A stretch of 64,000 nucleotides of DNA from Dipteronia dyeriana (GCA_032871835.1 CM065299.1:82775652-82839651); one strand, 5' to 3'. Counted from the first letter of the stretch, positions 33,491 to 44,949 are shown. The notes: generated from the letters alone by a model not told the origin. Program-made: numbers and translations.

Positions 33491-34556
33491 GAGAGGGTAA
33501 CATCGGAGATCCGTAGATATTGGTTCACCCGACGGGAATTGAAGGGATCAATGGTGGGTTATTTCAAATTTAGGTAGTTCCTGGCAAGGATTGCTCTCAA
33601 CACTGCTTCAGATTCAGCGGGCAAGGAATCCCGATTCCACGCTGGTTTGTCATTGAAAGCTATGGGGACCTTGAACTCGTGCCCACCTATGAAGATCGAG
33701 CACCCCCAATCATCGTCGGCCAGTATCCATTCCTCTTTCCAGGTTGGATCCTTCCTTGAAGCTCCAAGGATGATGAAATTGAGCTTGTTCTTGGCCTTGG
33801 CATAGAATTGAGCTCGAGGGACCCCGACCAGACTCCCGATTTGGAAGAGGAAAGCTAACTCCTCTGCTACAGGTTCCCAGGTTATTTTACTGAGCTTGCA
33901 TTGCTTCCTCCACGGCACAAGGAAGCCGATTAGATGCCTCCAGAAGCCATGCGTCAACTGGAGAGAAGCTAATTGAAGGGCGTTGATGGCCCACCGCAAG
34001 GTAGTATAGAGGGGAAGCCTGACCCCACTTTCTAGGGCCGCCACGTGAATCAGAAGGATTCCCAGGGGAGGATTGAAGACGTCGTATCCTCTGTAAGAGA
34101 TGACGAGGGAGACGCTGTTAGGAATGCCGTACTTAGATCTGATGCGACTGAAGGAGTCCGGGTCAATAGTGGTGTTGGGAATGACCCTAAAATCATATGG
34201 CGGAAACCACGCCAGAAGAGGACCGACTACCGTGACTTGACCCCTCCTAGTGGTGTCTTCCTTCTCTCCTTCATCACAGTCTTCATCAACCAACTCCAGA
34301 GGGTTATCGGGTTGACGGGTCGGGGAAGTATCCTTGTCGCTCAAGATTCCTCACACCCGTTTCCAAGGAACTAAGTTAGAGCCGCCAGTGCCCTTGACCA
34401 GAGCTTTAATGCTTTCAGAAGAGTTCGATATTGCTGAACGAGGAGAGCTTGAAGGTGGATGATAGACGGTGGTGAGGTTAGAGAAAATAACGAGAGAGGA
34501 AGTATGGAAATTTGAAATTGAAAGAAAGTGTGAAAAAAAAGGATGGCGAGGCCGTG

Positions 34557-34565
34557 ATTAAATAG
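34557..34565 (-). promoter_or_regulatory. TATA-like box for the antisense gene, element B
   Basis: Minus-strand CTCTATTTAATC, homologous to 19647-19655 in element A and the same distance from the start codon. Confidence 0.5.
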
Positions 34566-34684
34566 AGGTTAAGGGTGTAATGATGTCGGCGATATCCTCG
34601 GGAAGATCACCTAGAGCCACGGAGAGAGCTGTAGTGCGACCCTTTTTTCCTCGAAGAACACACTAATTCAAATTCAATATTGGG

Positions 34685-34724
34685 TAATTAATGAGAAGAT
34701 TTCGTTCGAAATTCTCATTAATTA
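34685..34724. repeat. Palindrome near the 3' LTR, element B
   Basis: TAATTAATGAGAA (34685-34697) pairs with TTCTCATTAATTA (34712-34724). The 14-base spacer itself contains the dyad TTTCGTTCGAAA. Confidence 0.75.
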
Positions 34725-34796
34725 TTTTATAACGGAAAAATTTCCCAATTAAACAGGGAATCTGACTCCAACCTCAACTCTACCTCCGATGTTCAA

Positions 34797-34811
34797 GTCA
34801 GAGGGGACTTC
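34797..34811 (+). promoter_or_regulatory. Polypurine tract of element B
   Basis: GTCAGAGGGGACTTC immediately before the 3' LTR. Confidence 0.6.
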
Positions 34812-35597
34812 TGTTAATAGTAAAATTTGGCCAGGTCTCAAAGAGAAATTTTCCACTTTCCCGCCCCAAGTCAAAGCCCATAGTCGATGTTCATGAGACC
34901 CGGGTAGACCATAAAGCTATCCCACAGGAGCAGGGAAGGTCGGCTCGGCTTCAAAACTATCAGGAAGCAAGCTAGGCGCGACCAGGACGAGCCCCCACAC
35001 TAACACTGGAACCCGGGCTTCTCGAGGCCACCTATCAGGGAACCTCGATTCTTGGGGTCGAGCTCCTCAACCACCCCATGAAAGCCAGGGAGGTCGCCAA
35101 GCTCAAGAAACATTCAAAAGAAGCCCGACAACAAAGTAAGCTCCCTCCGGGTTAAGACTTTCAGAGGTCAAACTTAATTCGTAGCCTGAACGAGAAGCCT
35201 ACCAACCTTTCAAGAAGCCCGTTGCCCCCTCTGCGATTCGAGGAGGAAGGGAGCCTCTAAACGAATCAGATCTGTGTTACCTCCCTGGAATGCCTACCAG
35301 GACGTCCTTTCCAAGCTCCCGAGAATAGAACCAAAGCATAGATCCATTTGGGACCGAAGCATAGTCCAGTAAACTCCATGAAGAATCATGACACGAGTGC
35401 AAACAAGATCATCTCCACGTAATATTTACATGCAAGTCAAGAGTTTGATTCTAAAAAGGGAATAAACTTATCTCCGTCAACGATATCTTCGAATCAAGTA
35501 ACAATTCAAATTCAAATCATGAATCTCGCCCGATAAGGAGGGAACAGATTCATGGGATCACGTTAAGATATTTGCGAACTAAAAGCCTACTTGGACC

Positions 35598-35652
<55 letters not shown>
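35598..35652. repeat. (TA)n(TG)n microsatellite at the LTR TATA position
   Basis: About five TA followed by about 22 TG units. It starts directly after GGACCA, where other family LTRs read GGACCATGTATAAATAG. Confidence 0.95.
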
Positions 35653-35655
<3 letters not shown>

Positions 35656-35891
35656 CCAAGCATGGTAGAGGATAGAAAAAAAAACAGAGAAGGAAAAGAG
35701 AAAAGGAACGACAGAGAGACGAGAAGAAAAGAGGAGAGGAGAGCCTAAATTTTGTATTCAGAACACGACCGCCGTTGTTTTCACTATTCGATAAGCATAA
35801 AGTTACCACCTTCCTAGGTCCTAGAGAGATTGTGAGCATATGAGAGAGAAATCTGTATATCCAAGCGAGTAATCAATAATAAAAGCTCACA

Positions 35892-38587
35892 TTTGTTATT
35901 GGGGTCGAAAAGTTATATAGCACTTTTTGGGAGTAGATTTGTGCAATTAATACAACTTTAATAACTCTAGTTTAAATAGAACTAAAGATGGGATTTGGGC
36001 AAAAATAGCCCCGCTATCTATCTTTTTCTCTTGTTAGTCCTTTTCTTTTTTAATTCAGAAACCACCATTGATAGAGATAGGAGCTCCATCAATAGAGTTG
36101 TCGCCGTCAACCAGTGAGTTGACGGACAAAACCATTGTAAAAACATTCGTCCAATGCCAATCATTGTAACTGTAGTATTTGTTTTCAGTTTCGAGCTGTG
36201 TAGAGAGAGAAACGAAGCTAAACTCGAACCGTCGTTGATCATTCATCATCAGATCTATGACGATCCAATACGAATATGATGAAACCGATGGCACCAACGA
36301 ACTCGGCGTCGTCCGAACTTTCAGATCTTACTATCTCTGGAGTCAATGGGCACCGTCGTCGGCTTGACGCTTTCACCATTGATGGAGGCCGAACAGACCT
36401 CCATCGCGATGAATAAAAAGACGTAAAATGAATTAAGTCTCGAAAAAGCATGAGTAAGTCTCGAAAACACATTCATAAGTCTCAAAAACACAGGAATAAA
36501 TCTCAAAAACGCATGAATAAGTCTCGGGTATTCATAAATAAGTCTCGAAATGTAGCAAATACGTATTCATAAATTAAGTCTCGAATAAGAGTAATAAGTC
36601 TCGGGTATTCATAAATTAAGTCTTGAATAAGTGCAATAAATCCCGGGTATTCATAAATAAGTCTCGAATAAGTGCAGTAAGTCTCAGGTATTCATAAATA
36701 AGTCTCGAATTTGAACAAATAAGTTTCGAAAAAAAAACTCAACATCAACTACTGTTCATCTTCTCCGATTGAACAAACCCAAACTCAACCTCACCAATTC
36801 GAGATTCAAACAAACCCCCATTCAGATTCAACAAACTCACCAACAGCATCAAAATCAACAAATTCACAATAAAAACTAAATTGAAAACTCAAAATCAACC
36901 AAAACAAAATTAGTATCTCATAATCAACAAAAGAGGAAATAGGGGTATATAACACTTTTTCAATTTTGATTTGTGTAACTAACACCACTTTAGTAACTCA
37001 TGTTTTATTAGCACCAAAGTAAGTGATGAGACTAAAATGCTCATATTTGCTTTTATCTTTTTTTTTTTACTTTCTCTTTCTTCTCGTTCTCTCAGACTAC
37101 CTCTCTATCTCTCACCCACCCTCTCTCCATCCCTCTCTCTCTCTCTCCCTCTATTGTCTAATGAACGAAGACGGAGTTGGGTTGACAGGAGTTCTCGGCC
37201 ACAAAACAGTGGCAATTGAAGGCAATATATATGAAGAAAAAAAAGTTTTTTGATGTTTTATTTCAAATTTGATTTTGTTGATTATGAGATATTAATTTTG
37301 TTTTGGTTGATTTTGAGTTTTCAATTTAGTTTTTATTGTTAATTTGTTGATTTTGATGTGGATGGTGAGTTTGTTGAATATGAATGGGGGTTTGTTTGGA
37401 TCTTGAATTGGTGGGTTTGAGTTTTGGTTTGTCGAATCGGAGAAGATGAACAGTAGCTGATGTTGAGTTTTTTTTTTTTTTTTTAGACTTATTTGTTCAA
37501 ATTCGAGACTTATTTATGAATATCCAGGACTTACTGTACTTATTAGAGACTTATTTATGAATACCCGGGGCTTACTGCACTTATTCGAGACTTAATTTAT
37601 GAATACCCGAGACTTATTCATGTGTTTTTGAGATTTATTCATGCGTTTTCGAGACTTATTCATGTTTTTTCGAGACTTAATTCATTTTAGGCCTTCTTCT
37701 TCATCGCGATGGAGGTCTGTTCGACCTCCATCAATGGTGAAAGCGACGAGCCGACAACGGTGCCCATCGACTCCGGAGATAGTCGAATGTGAAAGATCGG
37801 ACGATGCCGAGTTCGTTGGTGCCATCGGTTTCATCAGATTCGCAATGGATCGTCATAGATCTGATAATGAAGGATCGACGACGGTCGAATTTGGCTTCAT
37901 TTCTCTCTCTACACAACTCGAAATTGAAAACAAACACTACAGTTACAACGATTGACATTGGACGAACGTTTTTCAGATGGTTTTGTCTGTCAACTCACCG
38001 GTCGACGGCGACAACACCATTGATGAAGCTCGGAGCTCCATCAATGGTGGTTTCTGAATTAAAAAAGAAAAGGACTGACAAGAGAAAAAGATAGATGAGC
38101 AGGGTTATTTTTGTCCAAATCTCATCTTTAGTGCTATTTAAACTAGAGATTTTAAAGTGATGCTAATTGCACAAATCTACTCCCAAAAAGTCCTATATAA
38201 ATTTTTGACTCTCAACAAAATCAAATTCGAAATAAAACATCAAAAAACTTTTTTTTTCTGTTCTGTGGCCGAGAACTCCTGTCAACCCAACTCCGTCGAA
38301 GTGTTCATTCATTAGACGATGGAGGGAGAGAGAGAGAGAGGGATAAAGGGAGGGAGAGAGAGAGAGGGATGGAGGGAGGGTGAGCAAGAGAGAGAGCGAG
38401 AGAGAGAGAGGTAGTCTGAGAGAATGGGAAGAAAGAGAAAGTAAAAAAAAAAAGATAAAAACAAGTAAGGGTATTTTGGTCTCATCACTTACTTTGGTGC
38501 TAATAAAACATAAGTTATTAAAGTGGTGTTAGTTACACAAATCAAAATTGAAAAAGTGTTATATACCCCTATTTCCTCTTTGTTATT
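35892..38587. mobile_element. Mutator-like element with interlocked inverted repeats, 9-bp TSD
   Basis: Inserted at 35901-38578, flanked by the exact 9-bp duplication TTTGTTATT (35892-35900 and 38579-38587), the length typical of Mutator-like elements. Both outer ends read inward as a GGGGT...TATA(T)A(G/A)CACTTTTT terminal repeat. The interior is four blocks: X (35901 to ~36935), Y (~36936 to ~37260), reverse complement of X (~37255 to ~38210), reverse complement of Y (~38210-38578). X contains a degenerate array of AAGTCTCGAATAAGTGCA-type repeats (36420-36730, inverted at 37480-37690). No transposase is present. The minus frames at 36018-36506 and the + frame at 37641-37955 are the same inverted sequence read twice and have no recognisable domain. 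Confidence 0.8.
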
Positions 38588-38721
38588 GTTATAATCCAGA
38601 CCATCGTTTACCTCTAAACAGGTCAGGTATCAAAGGTACCGACCCCGGCCACTACTTCCGTTGTAGTGGTCTCGAGAATGTTAATAGGAATTTCTCATCC
38701 TAAGTGAATTTTCCGTTAACA

Positions 38722-39273
38722 AAATCTATCAAACCAAAATTAATAATAACAAAAAATGGATCAGATTTCTGACTTGGATTCTAAATAATTAGTATTTAGA
38801 TTGATGCATGTGATTAAAAACCATACTGTAATTGTATTTTTTTTTTTTTGAAATAATAATCAGTAATTTTAAATGGCTAATTTTGTCAACTTTCTCTATA
38901 ATATAATACCAAACCCTAATCTAATCAGTAATTTCAAACCCTAATCAAACCTCTATAATATAATTCCAAACCCTATAAAGATCTAATCAGTCCATAATAT
39001 AATCGAAAGTAATTTCAATTTATCTATTTAAAGACGATTTAGCATTCTTAACCAAAGGTCCGTGTATATAATTATTCTGTTCCAGATAAAGATTGTGATG
39101 TTTGGCATTGTGGTCCATGGGGATGTTGCATAATGTGAATAGAGTCCAAATGGATCAAACCTGCTGAATTTTGATTGATTAATTTGTTTTGAGGAGTATA
39201 ATACTCTATAAAGCATCTATTTCTTTTATTTTGCTGATGCTAATTGTCAAAATCCTTGCCTTTTGATGTGCAG
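38722..39273. other. AT-rich DNA upstream of the Tubby-like remnant
   Basis: No gene. AAACCCTAATC(A/T)AA with TATAATATAATTCCAAA repeats two to three times at 38895-39005. The stretch ends in the acceptor TTTGATGTGCAG of the next feature, so part of it is probably an old intron. Confidence 0.5.
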
Positions 39274-40452
39274 CTTTGTCCAGGGGGTTCTCTCCTTGAG
39301 TGCTACATTGGCAGCCAGACCTATTATCTTTACCTAGGCTTAAATCAAGGTGAACAATTGCATTTTTATTTTATTTTATATTCTCGTAAAATTGATTTGT
39401 TTTGATTTTGTCTCTGGATTTACGGTTACCTATATTGCAGCAGAGTAGTGTATTTTTCTTTGAATTGTTTAAAAAATTGTGGGAGAAAGGATAGTCTGCT
39501 TCTCCCTTATGTTTTAGTGTGAGTTGTAAACATCGAACCATTTGGTCTGGCTTATCATTTGGCAGCTTCTAATGATGATGGCAGGTTTCTTCTTGCTGCA
39601 TTAAATGGTGATGATCTGTCCAAGGGGAGCTTTACCTACATAGGAAAGCTAAGGTATGGACTATGGCCATCCAGGATGTTACTTGGTTGGTTCTTCATAA
39701 ACTACCCAGTCTTACCATTAGGGGACCATCTTGGTTTTCTCGATTACAGGTCAGCATTCACAGATTGAGAACACAGTTCACAATCTATGAATGCTGGAGC
39801 AGCAAGAGTTACTTAATGTCGGTCTACAAGGCTGGTTAATAGTAAACAAGTCTTCCCTAGAGTCCCTGTCGGAAACTATCTCATACGAGTTAAATTTTCT
39901 ATTCATCTTTCCCTAAAAACGTACATGAACAATAATATAATGTGTTAAATATCACCGTTCAATTACCATGTTAATGTTCCGTTCTGCTAACAAAAAGTTT
40001 TCATTTTGTGAATAATAGAGGTCCTAGGAGAATGCAATGTGTTATGGATGTCATCCCTGCCTCCTCCGTTGAATTTGTTAACAGAAGTCTAGATGCATTT
40101 CCTTCCATTCCTTTTTTCCAATCAAAATCAACCCGCTCAGAAAGATGGAATGCTGGGATTGAGGAACAAGGTCCCCAGGTGGCATGAACAACTCCAGCGT
40201 TGGTGTGTCAACTTCAATAGACGGGTGACGGTCACTTCAGTTAGAATATTTCAATTGATTGCTTCTTTGGAGAATGGAGCTGCTGGACAGGAGAATGAGT
40301 TTGGAAAAGTGGGAAAGGATGTGTACGCCATGGACTACCAATATCCAATCTCAGCATTCCAGGCATTTGCCATATGTCTTAGCGGCTTTGACACCATCAT
40401 TCGAGGAAGCTTCTATGTAGTTAAATCTTGGTTTGTTTACTTGCCGGTGTGA
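39274..40452 (+). pseudogene. Tubby-like F-box protein (TULP) pseudogene, 5'-truncated
   Basis: Recognisable C-terminal Tubby domain of plant TULP proteins, which bind membrane phosphoinositides. Exon pieces: 39274-39349 (LCPGGSLLECYIG, YYLYLGLNQ), 39566-39895 (NDDGRFLLAALNGDDLSKGS, FTYIGKLR, then FPRVPVGNYLI in a shifted frame) and 40019-40452 (RGPRRMQCVMDVIPASSVE, then [52 protein letters not shown]). Introns with GT/AG ends remain, so it is not a processed copy. Missing: the F-box and first part of the Tubby domain, about ten residues between ENGAAG and FGKVGKDV, and the invariant KIACE ending, replaced by [12 protein letters not shown]. Frameshifts near 39660 and 40135. The break on the left lies toward element B. 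Confidence 0.85.
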
Positions 40453-41236
40453 GCATTTAGGTTGTTAATTTGAATGTTTTTCCCCTATAACTGTAAATAT
40501 AACGTTTTTCCCCTATAACTGTAAATATAACACCATCTTACTTTAAATCCTTTTTGGATTGTATCAAGTGTGAGAAATTGGATGCATTAAGGTTTTGTGA
40601 ATCTGCTGGGCCGCTGGGTATCCTTCTTTATTGAAAGTCACCTTTTTAAAACTAAAATTCTTTGGGCGGCCACAACCGCAAAAACCAATTTTTTGGATGC
40701 CTGAAGGTTTTGTGAATCTGAGCCACAGTGCAAGCTCAGATTGTCAAGCTCCTGAATGAATATCAATCATCATACTTGCAAATTAAGTGCTTAAAAGGCT
40801 GGGACTAATCGCCCTCCTACTATCAACTACTATCAAACAAACCAATCCCTGATATCACTCCCCAACTTTGACCCATCAGAGACGATGTTTCCTCCCACAC
40901 CTTCCAGAACATTCAACAATATTTATCGCAATAGGGCATAAGGGTATCGATATTATCAACAATATTTATCGCAATAGGGCATACGGGTATCAATATTTAT
41001 CGCAATAGGGCAAAAGGGTATCTAGATATAATCGGTGAGAGGCAATACCACAAAACTATTCAAACTTGTTTTTTATGACTCACAAGTGAACTATTCTATG
41101 ATGTTAAATTAGTTTACAAGTTAAAGCTTTTGGTTCCGGCAGTTAATAGCACATTTTCAGATACTATGATGTTAACTTAGTTAACGAGTTAAAGCTTTTG
41201 GTTCCAGCAGTTATTAACACATTTTCGGAGTATCCT
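40453..41236. repeat. Intergenic DNA with three short tandem duplications
   Basis: GTTTTTCCCCTATAACTGTA is duplicated at about 40475-40532. ATTTATCGCAATAGGGCATA occurs three times at 40919-41015. A ~65-bp unit with GAGTTAAAGCTTTTGGTTCC is duplicated at 41090-41225. No coding sequence or known element seen. Confidence 0.7.
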
Positions 41237-41566
41237 TCATACAAACTGAAGGCTGAAATTACAAACAAACAAAAAAAAAAGGTTTAAAGAAAGCAGATGA
41301 CCGGTTGGGAACCATTGATGAATTATTTTGGAACTGGGAAAGGAGGAGGCTGACTTGAAATTAAGAAATTGTTGTAAAAAAACGTTAACAACAACAGCAA
41401 CAACAACAAAAAAAACTGGAATCTTCACACAATTTGATGAATTTATTGGCACATTGATATACTAAAGGAAAGACAAAGTTTGACCGAAATAAACATCAAA
41501 TATAAAATCAGAGACACACAACCTGGATGTGATGCGGATGATTTTAATAAAGTAAAATTTAAAATA

Positions 41567-42017
41567 TCAGAAGCCTGAAGGGCCAGGGGGGCCACCAGGA
41601 GGTCCATAAGGACCGCCACGGGGTCCACCAAAGCAATCTTGTAGCATCCAACAACAGCATAAACAGTAGCACCTGGAATTCCATTACAATCAAATTCACA
41701 CACATTAGTACCCATTTTTATGCCTTTTGAGTGTCAACCAAGCAATTAGATAGTAAAAAGCATGCTTGTAAATGTAATTGGACTTACAGAGAAGAAATCA
41801 TGCTGCATAAACCGTCGGCACACCCACCAAGAAAGCCGCCAGGTCCTGGAAAGAAACCAGGGCCTCTACCTCCACCACCACCCCAAGGTCCGCCAGGTCC
41901 CGGTCCCAATGGTCCTCCGGGTCCTGGACCAAAGCCTGGTCCTCCTGGTCCTCCAGGACCAGGACCCCATCCAGGTACTCCTCCTCCTCCGGGTCCCCCT
42001 GGTCCACCAGGTCCCAT
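41567..42017 (-). CDS. Small glycine/proline-rich protein with Cys-rich C-terminal motif, two exons
   Basis: Coding exons 42017-41788 and 41672-41567 are joined by a GTAAGT...TTCCAG intron of 115 bp; together they give 336 nt, 111 residues plus stop. ATG at 42017 starts MGPGGPGGPGG. Residues ~1-60 are Gly/Pro repeats of the GPGPGGPG type. Residues ~62-88 form a conserved hydrophobic Cys-rich core (CADGLCSMISSL then CYCLCCCWMLQDCFGGP), followed by RGGPYGPPGGPPGPSGF. This pattern matches a small plant family of uncharacterised glycine-rich, Cys-rich proteins that I recognise by the CCCW-LLQDCFGGP signature; the Cys block could be palmitoylated or membrane-associated (inference). An acceptor-like TTTTTCTTATAG 13 bases before the ATG suggests an intron in the 5' leader. 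No disruption seen. It is the only apparently functional gene in the window. Confidence 0.75.
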
Positions 42018-42793
42018 TATAGAAGTTCCTTCTACAACTCTATAAGAAAAACAAGCACCAGCGCATGCAGCCGCCTGAGAGTGTTTGGAACTTTGGATTG
42101 AAGTTTCGGACAACACAGACACCGACTTAAGTATTATATTTGTAAGGTATTATCGTAAAGGGATTTGGCAGAATACTTAGGCATGAAGTCTGTGAGCAGG
42201 AAAACCTACCATTCTCACTCACGATTATGAAACAAATTATAATGTTCTTGTGTATATCTACCATTCAAACCAGCTATTTAACTCTTTGCTTTTGTTCCTA
42301 AAAAAAAGTCTTTGCTTTTGTTAACGTTTTCTTTTGGAACTATTGCTATCAGCCCCCACACTGACCGCCTAAATGAGCATGTACAAACTATTCTGTACAT
42401 GATGTATGAAGTCTGTCTCATATTGCATCTCTCTTGCTCTACCCACCGCTTCACTATGAGATATTATCAACTAAGAATTCACAAGAAACAGCAAATATCC
42501 ATCCAAGTCATCAAACCAATAATAATAATACAACAATGTCAACTTTTTCTAAGTAGAAAACCTGTGCTTACCATTTGCATAGTTTATTTATAACATGGGT
42601 TCATTAGGCCATTAGTGGAAGGCGTGATAGCATCACTCAATTTGGTACATGAAGTAGCTCACGGTTGGGCTCCGTCCAGCCCATTAGGGACTGGAACCAT
42701 CAGCCCAACAACTTTAGGACGACTGATGACGAAGTAAAGAATTTCTATCTGACAGGGAAGTTGGAAATAATTCTAAGCCATTATTTGATGGCC
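42018..42793 (-). other. Upstream region of the Gly/Cys-rich gene
   Basis: Probably contains the leader exon, 5' intron and promoter of the minus-strand gene. From 42634 it includes the first copy of a duplicated ~100-bp segment (CATCACTCAATTTGGTACATGAAG...CCAACAACTTTAGGACGACT); the second copy is at 46599-46715. Confidence 0.4.
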
Positions 42794-43108
42794 TAAGAGC
42801 ATCTTTCACCCGAACTCTATTTCTATCTCTAAAATCGAGTTCTTTAGTATGGTAAATAAAAAATTATTAATTAATATTTAATATTGGACTCATTTTAAAG
42901 ATCTAGATAAGATATTTCTAATAGTATAATTTTTATATTAATAAAATTTATTATACATTAACTGAATTTAATGAAAAAGTAAAATGATATAAATGAAATA
43001 TAAAATGTTAAAAAATGAGTTTATAGAGTATGAGATTTGGTACAGAATTTTGTATTATGGTGGGAGCACCTCATACTCTATTTTAGAGTATGGAGGGAGA
43101 TACTCTAA
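42794..43108. mobile_element. Tourist-like MITE with TAA duplication
   Basis: 42797-43105, about 309 bp, AT-rich, non-coding. Starts GAGCATCT and ends AGATACTC, an imperfect inverted repeat. Flanked by TAA at 42794-42796 and 43106-43108, the 3-bp target expected for PIF/Harbinger-derived Tourist elements. Near-duplicate inner arms (CATACTCTATTTTAGAGTATGG) add dyad symmetry. Confidence 0.6.
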
Positions 43109-43141
43109 TGGCATCACTCAATTTTATTTTATTTTTGAAAG

Positions 43142-44113
43142 TGTTATAGGGATTTTTTGATAGCGTGATAAGTCAGTATGATTAGATATGTCACGTCATA
43201 AAAGTCAATCGGGGGAAATTAATCCAAGGCAATTAATAGATGATCTCAAGACCTAGTTAAGATTATCCAAGATGATCAGGAAAACTAACCGATCGAGTAC
43301 AAATAACCTGGTTGGAAAAACTAGCAGATCGGGTAGAGACAACCTGGTCGGGACCATTCGATCGGGATAAAAGAAGTTTGGTCGGGATTAGACAATTGGT
43401 TAGTTGGACAACACATGGGAGATATTAAAGACAACTACGACTCAAATATAAAGAAGAATGATCTTACTCAAACAAAGATTCTAGAATCACACTCCAATAA
43501 GGAAATATCCTTATTTCCTCTTCAGTGTCAAATAATTCTATTTAGGAAAGAACTCAAAGCTTCCAGGAGGATAAACACCAAATAGGAAACGAGTCTAAAT
43601 CAAGCAATAACTCCGCTCTTCTAGAAGACTGCATACCGATAATGAAATAAGTCCTAAACGAACTATTCAACTAGAATCCTATAAAGACTTTAATTCAATA
43701 CACAATATCTCCGAAATAGGAAAAAAGATAAAGACGACTTCAATAAGTAACTAGTTATAATTAAATACTACAATGTTTCCTTATTTGTATAACAAGGATT
43801 TGGATTCTATACCCATATAAATAGACTCATAATCTCATTGTAAAATAGGGAGAAGAACACAGAAAATATACAAGAACAACATAAAGATACACCAAAGAAT
43901 GAGAGATTGAGTGTGCAATTATTATATTATAGTGAATTTCCTCTCACCGTCACCGGCAACCGTGAATGTTTTTCCGCCTTGAGGTTTTACCACGTAAACT
44001 TTTGTGTGTATGTTTTTCTTCTTTTTTCTATCTTCATCATAACATTTTCAACAATCTCCAAAAACCATTAGATGCGTGATCAATCCTATACGATCCAAAA
44101 ATCACAGTCAACA
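43142..44113 (+). repeat. 5' LTR of element D
   Basis: 972 bp; direct repeat of 45488-46456. CATATAAATAGACTC at about 43815 is the likely TATA box. Confidence 0.8.
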
Positions 44114-44949
44114 ACTTGCGCTAGAAGGAAGGGGGTAGAACTCAACTTCGAGGAACCCTCATGAACAGACCACAGAAGGAATTCCGATGTTGATCAACTA
44201 TAAGACCCGTAGTAAGAGTTGCAGTCTTGACCAAATCCAGAGGAGGAATATTGCGAAAAAAATACTCAGAGCTTCAAAGTGGAGTTATTACAATAGGTCA
44301 CATCCATAAAAATCAAGAACAAAAACACCGAGATACTCTAGCAAGCCCAAAAAAAAGGGTGTTAGGGGTTGAATTATCTGTTTTATCAGTATCAGAATAT
44401 ACGCAAGCGAGAAAATTCGTGAACAGAGTTTTTTTTTTAAAAACCTACTATTCTGGGAGATAGCTTATTTGCTTTCAAATTTTTTTAAGATATTTTAAGT
44501 TTGGTTTTTATTCTTAGTGTTTCTAATTATTTTTGGTGTTTTGATGTTGTTAATTTTCAGATCAATAAATAAAGAAGACAAGAATGGTGTTCGAATTTTT
44601 TATAATAATCATCTTTGTTATCAAAGATAAACTCGTAGTGTCGGCACATGTCATGGTGGGTGAAGGTGTCCGAGAGGCTGAGAAGTCGGTTGTTAGAGAT
44701 CCGGCACGCCTACCGAACTTACTGGGTGCATATAAAGCACTATCAGCAATCCAGCTACCCCGAAATGTCGGTTTTAACTGGAAAAAACACTCGGATATGC
44801 TATCGGAAAAAACCTGGTAAAATACGTCCGGCTGTGTTAGTACTTCACTAACGATTCGGCCAAACCCTTGTAAACAGAAAAACCGAGAGACGTCTTTGGT
44901 GACTTGTTTACATGGGAAAAAAAGGGGAAAATGGGGCAAGGTTCCCAGA

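Larger units (their letters stand above)
31901..34431 (-). pseudogene. Spliced antisense accessory gene of element B (Transposase_28-like, coiled coil)
   Basis: Sister of the 17314-19522 gene. The homologous start codon is ATA (34429-34431), and a stop shortly after it breaks the N-terminus. A long frame from 34344 to 33559 then carries the whole Transposase_28-like region: SGVRLPLYTTLRWAINAL, LTHGFWRHLIGFLVPWRKQ, FYAKAKNKLNFIILGASRKD, DWGCSIFIGGHEFKV. Intron 1 is 33404-33490 and intron 2 is 32851-32921. Exon 3 gives the coiled coil (VNQAEAEAERVKGLL, TELSELRSDHERMKRSF) and AEVDASFNEGYFYVSYQ. The C-terminus (to 31901) is about 150 residues longer than in A and acidic, with repeats EEDPVDHEAVKV / EEDHADHEAVEV. 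Stops at about 33555 and in the coiled coil (near 32600) make it a pseudogene. Role unknown; a regulator or structural accessory is possible. Confidence 0.72.
34812..38721 (+). mobile_element. 3' LTR of element B, split by a Mutator-like insertion
   Basis: The LTR runs from TGTTAATAG at 34812 to CCGTTAACA at 38721 and is interrupted at 35901-38578 by another element. Net LTR length after removing the insertion and one TSD copy is about 1.2 kb, similar to the 5' LTR. The zone that carries TATAAATAG in other copies is replaced by an expanded (TA)n(TG)n tract at 35598-35652. There is also extra sequence around 35120-35300 relative to the 5' LTR. Confidence 0.88.

Noticed and set aside
35609..35839. 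Minus-strand frame with poly-His/Thr repeat
   Set aside because: It is generated by the (TG)n microsatellite.
36018..36506. Overlapping minus-strand frames and the similar plus-strand frame at 37641-37955
   Set aside because: They are the two arms of the same inverted repeat in a non-coding Mutator-like element; both contain shifts and no domain is recognisable.
41731..42045. Plus-strand proline-rich frames (PPGPG repeats) at 41731-42045 and 41762-42022
   Set aside because: They are the reverse strand of the glycine-rich exon; the minus-strand reading has proper splice sites and a family-like Cys core.
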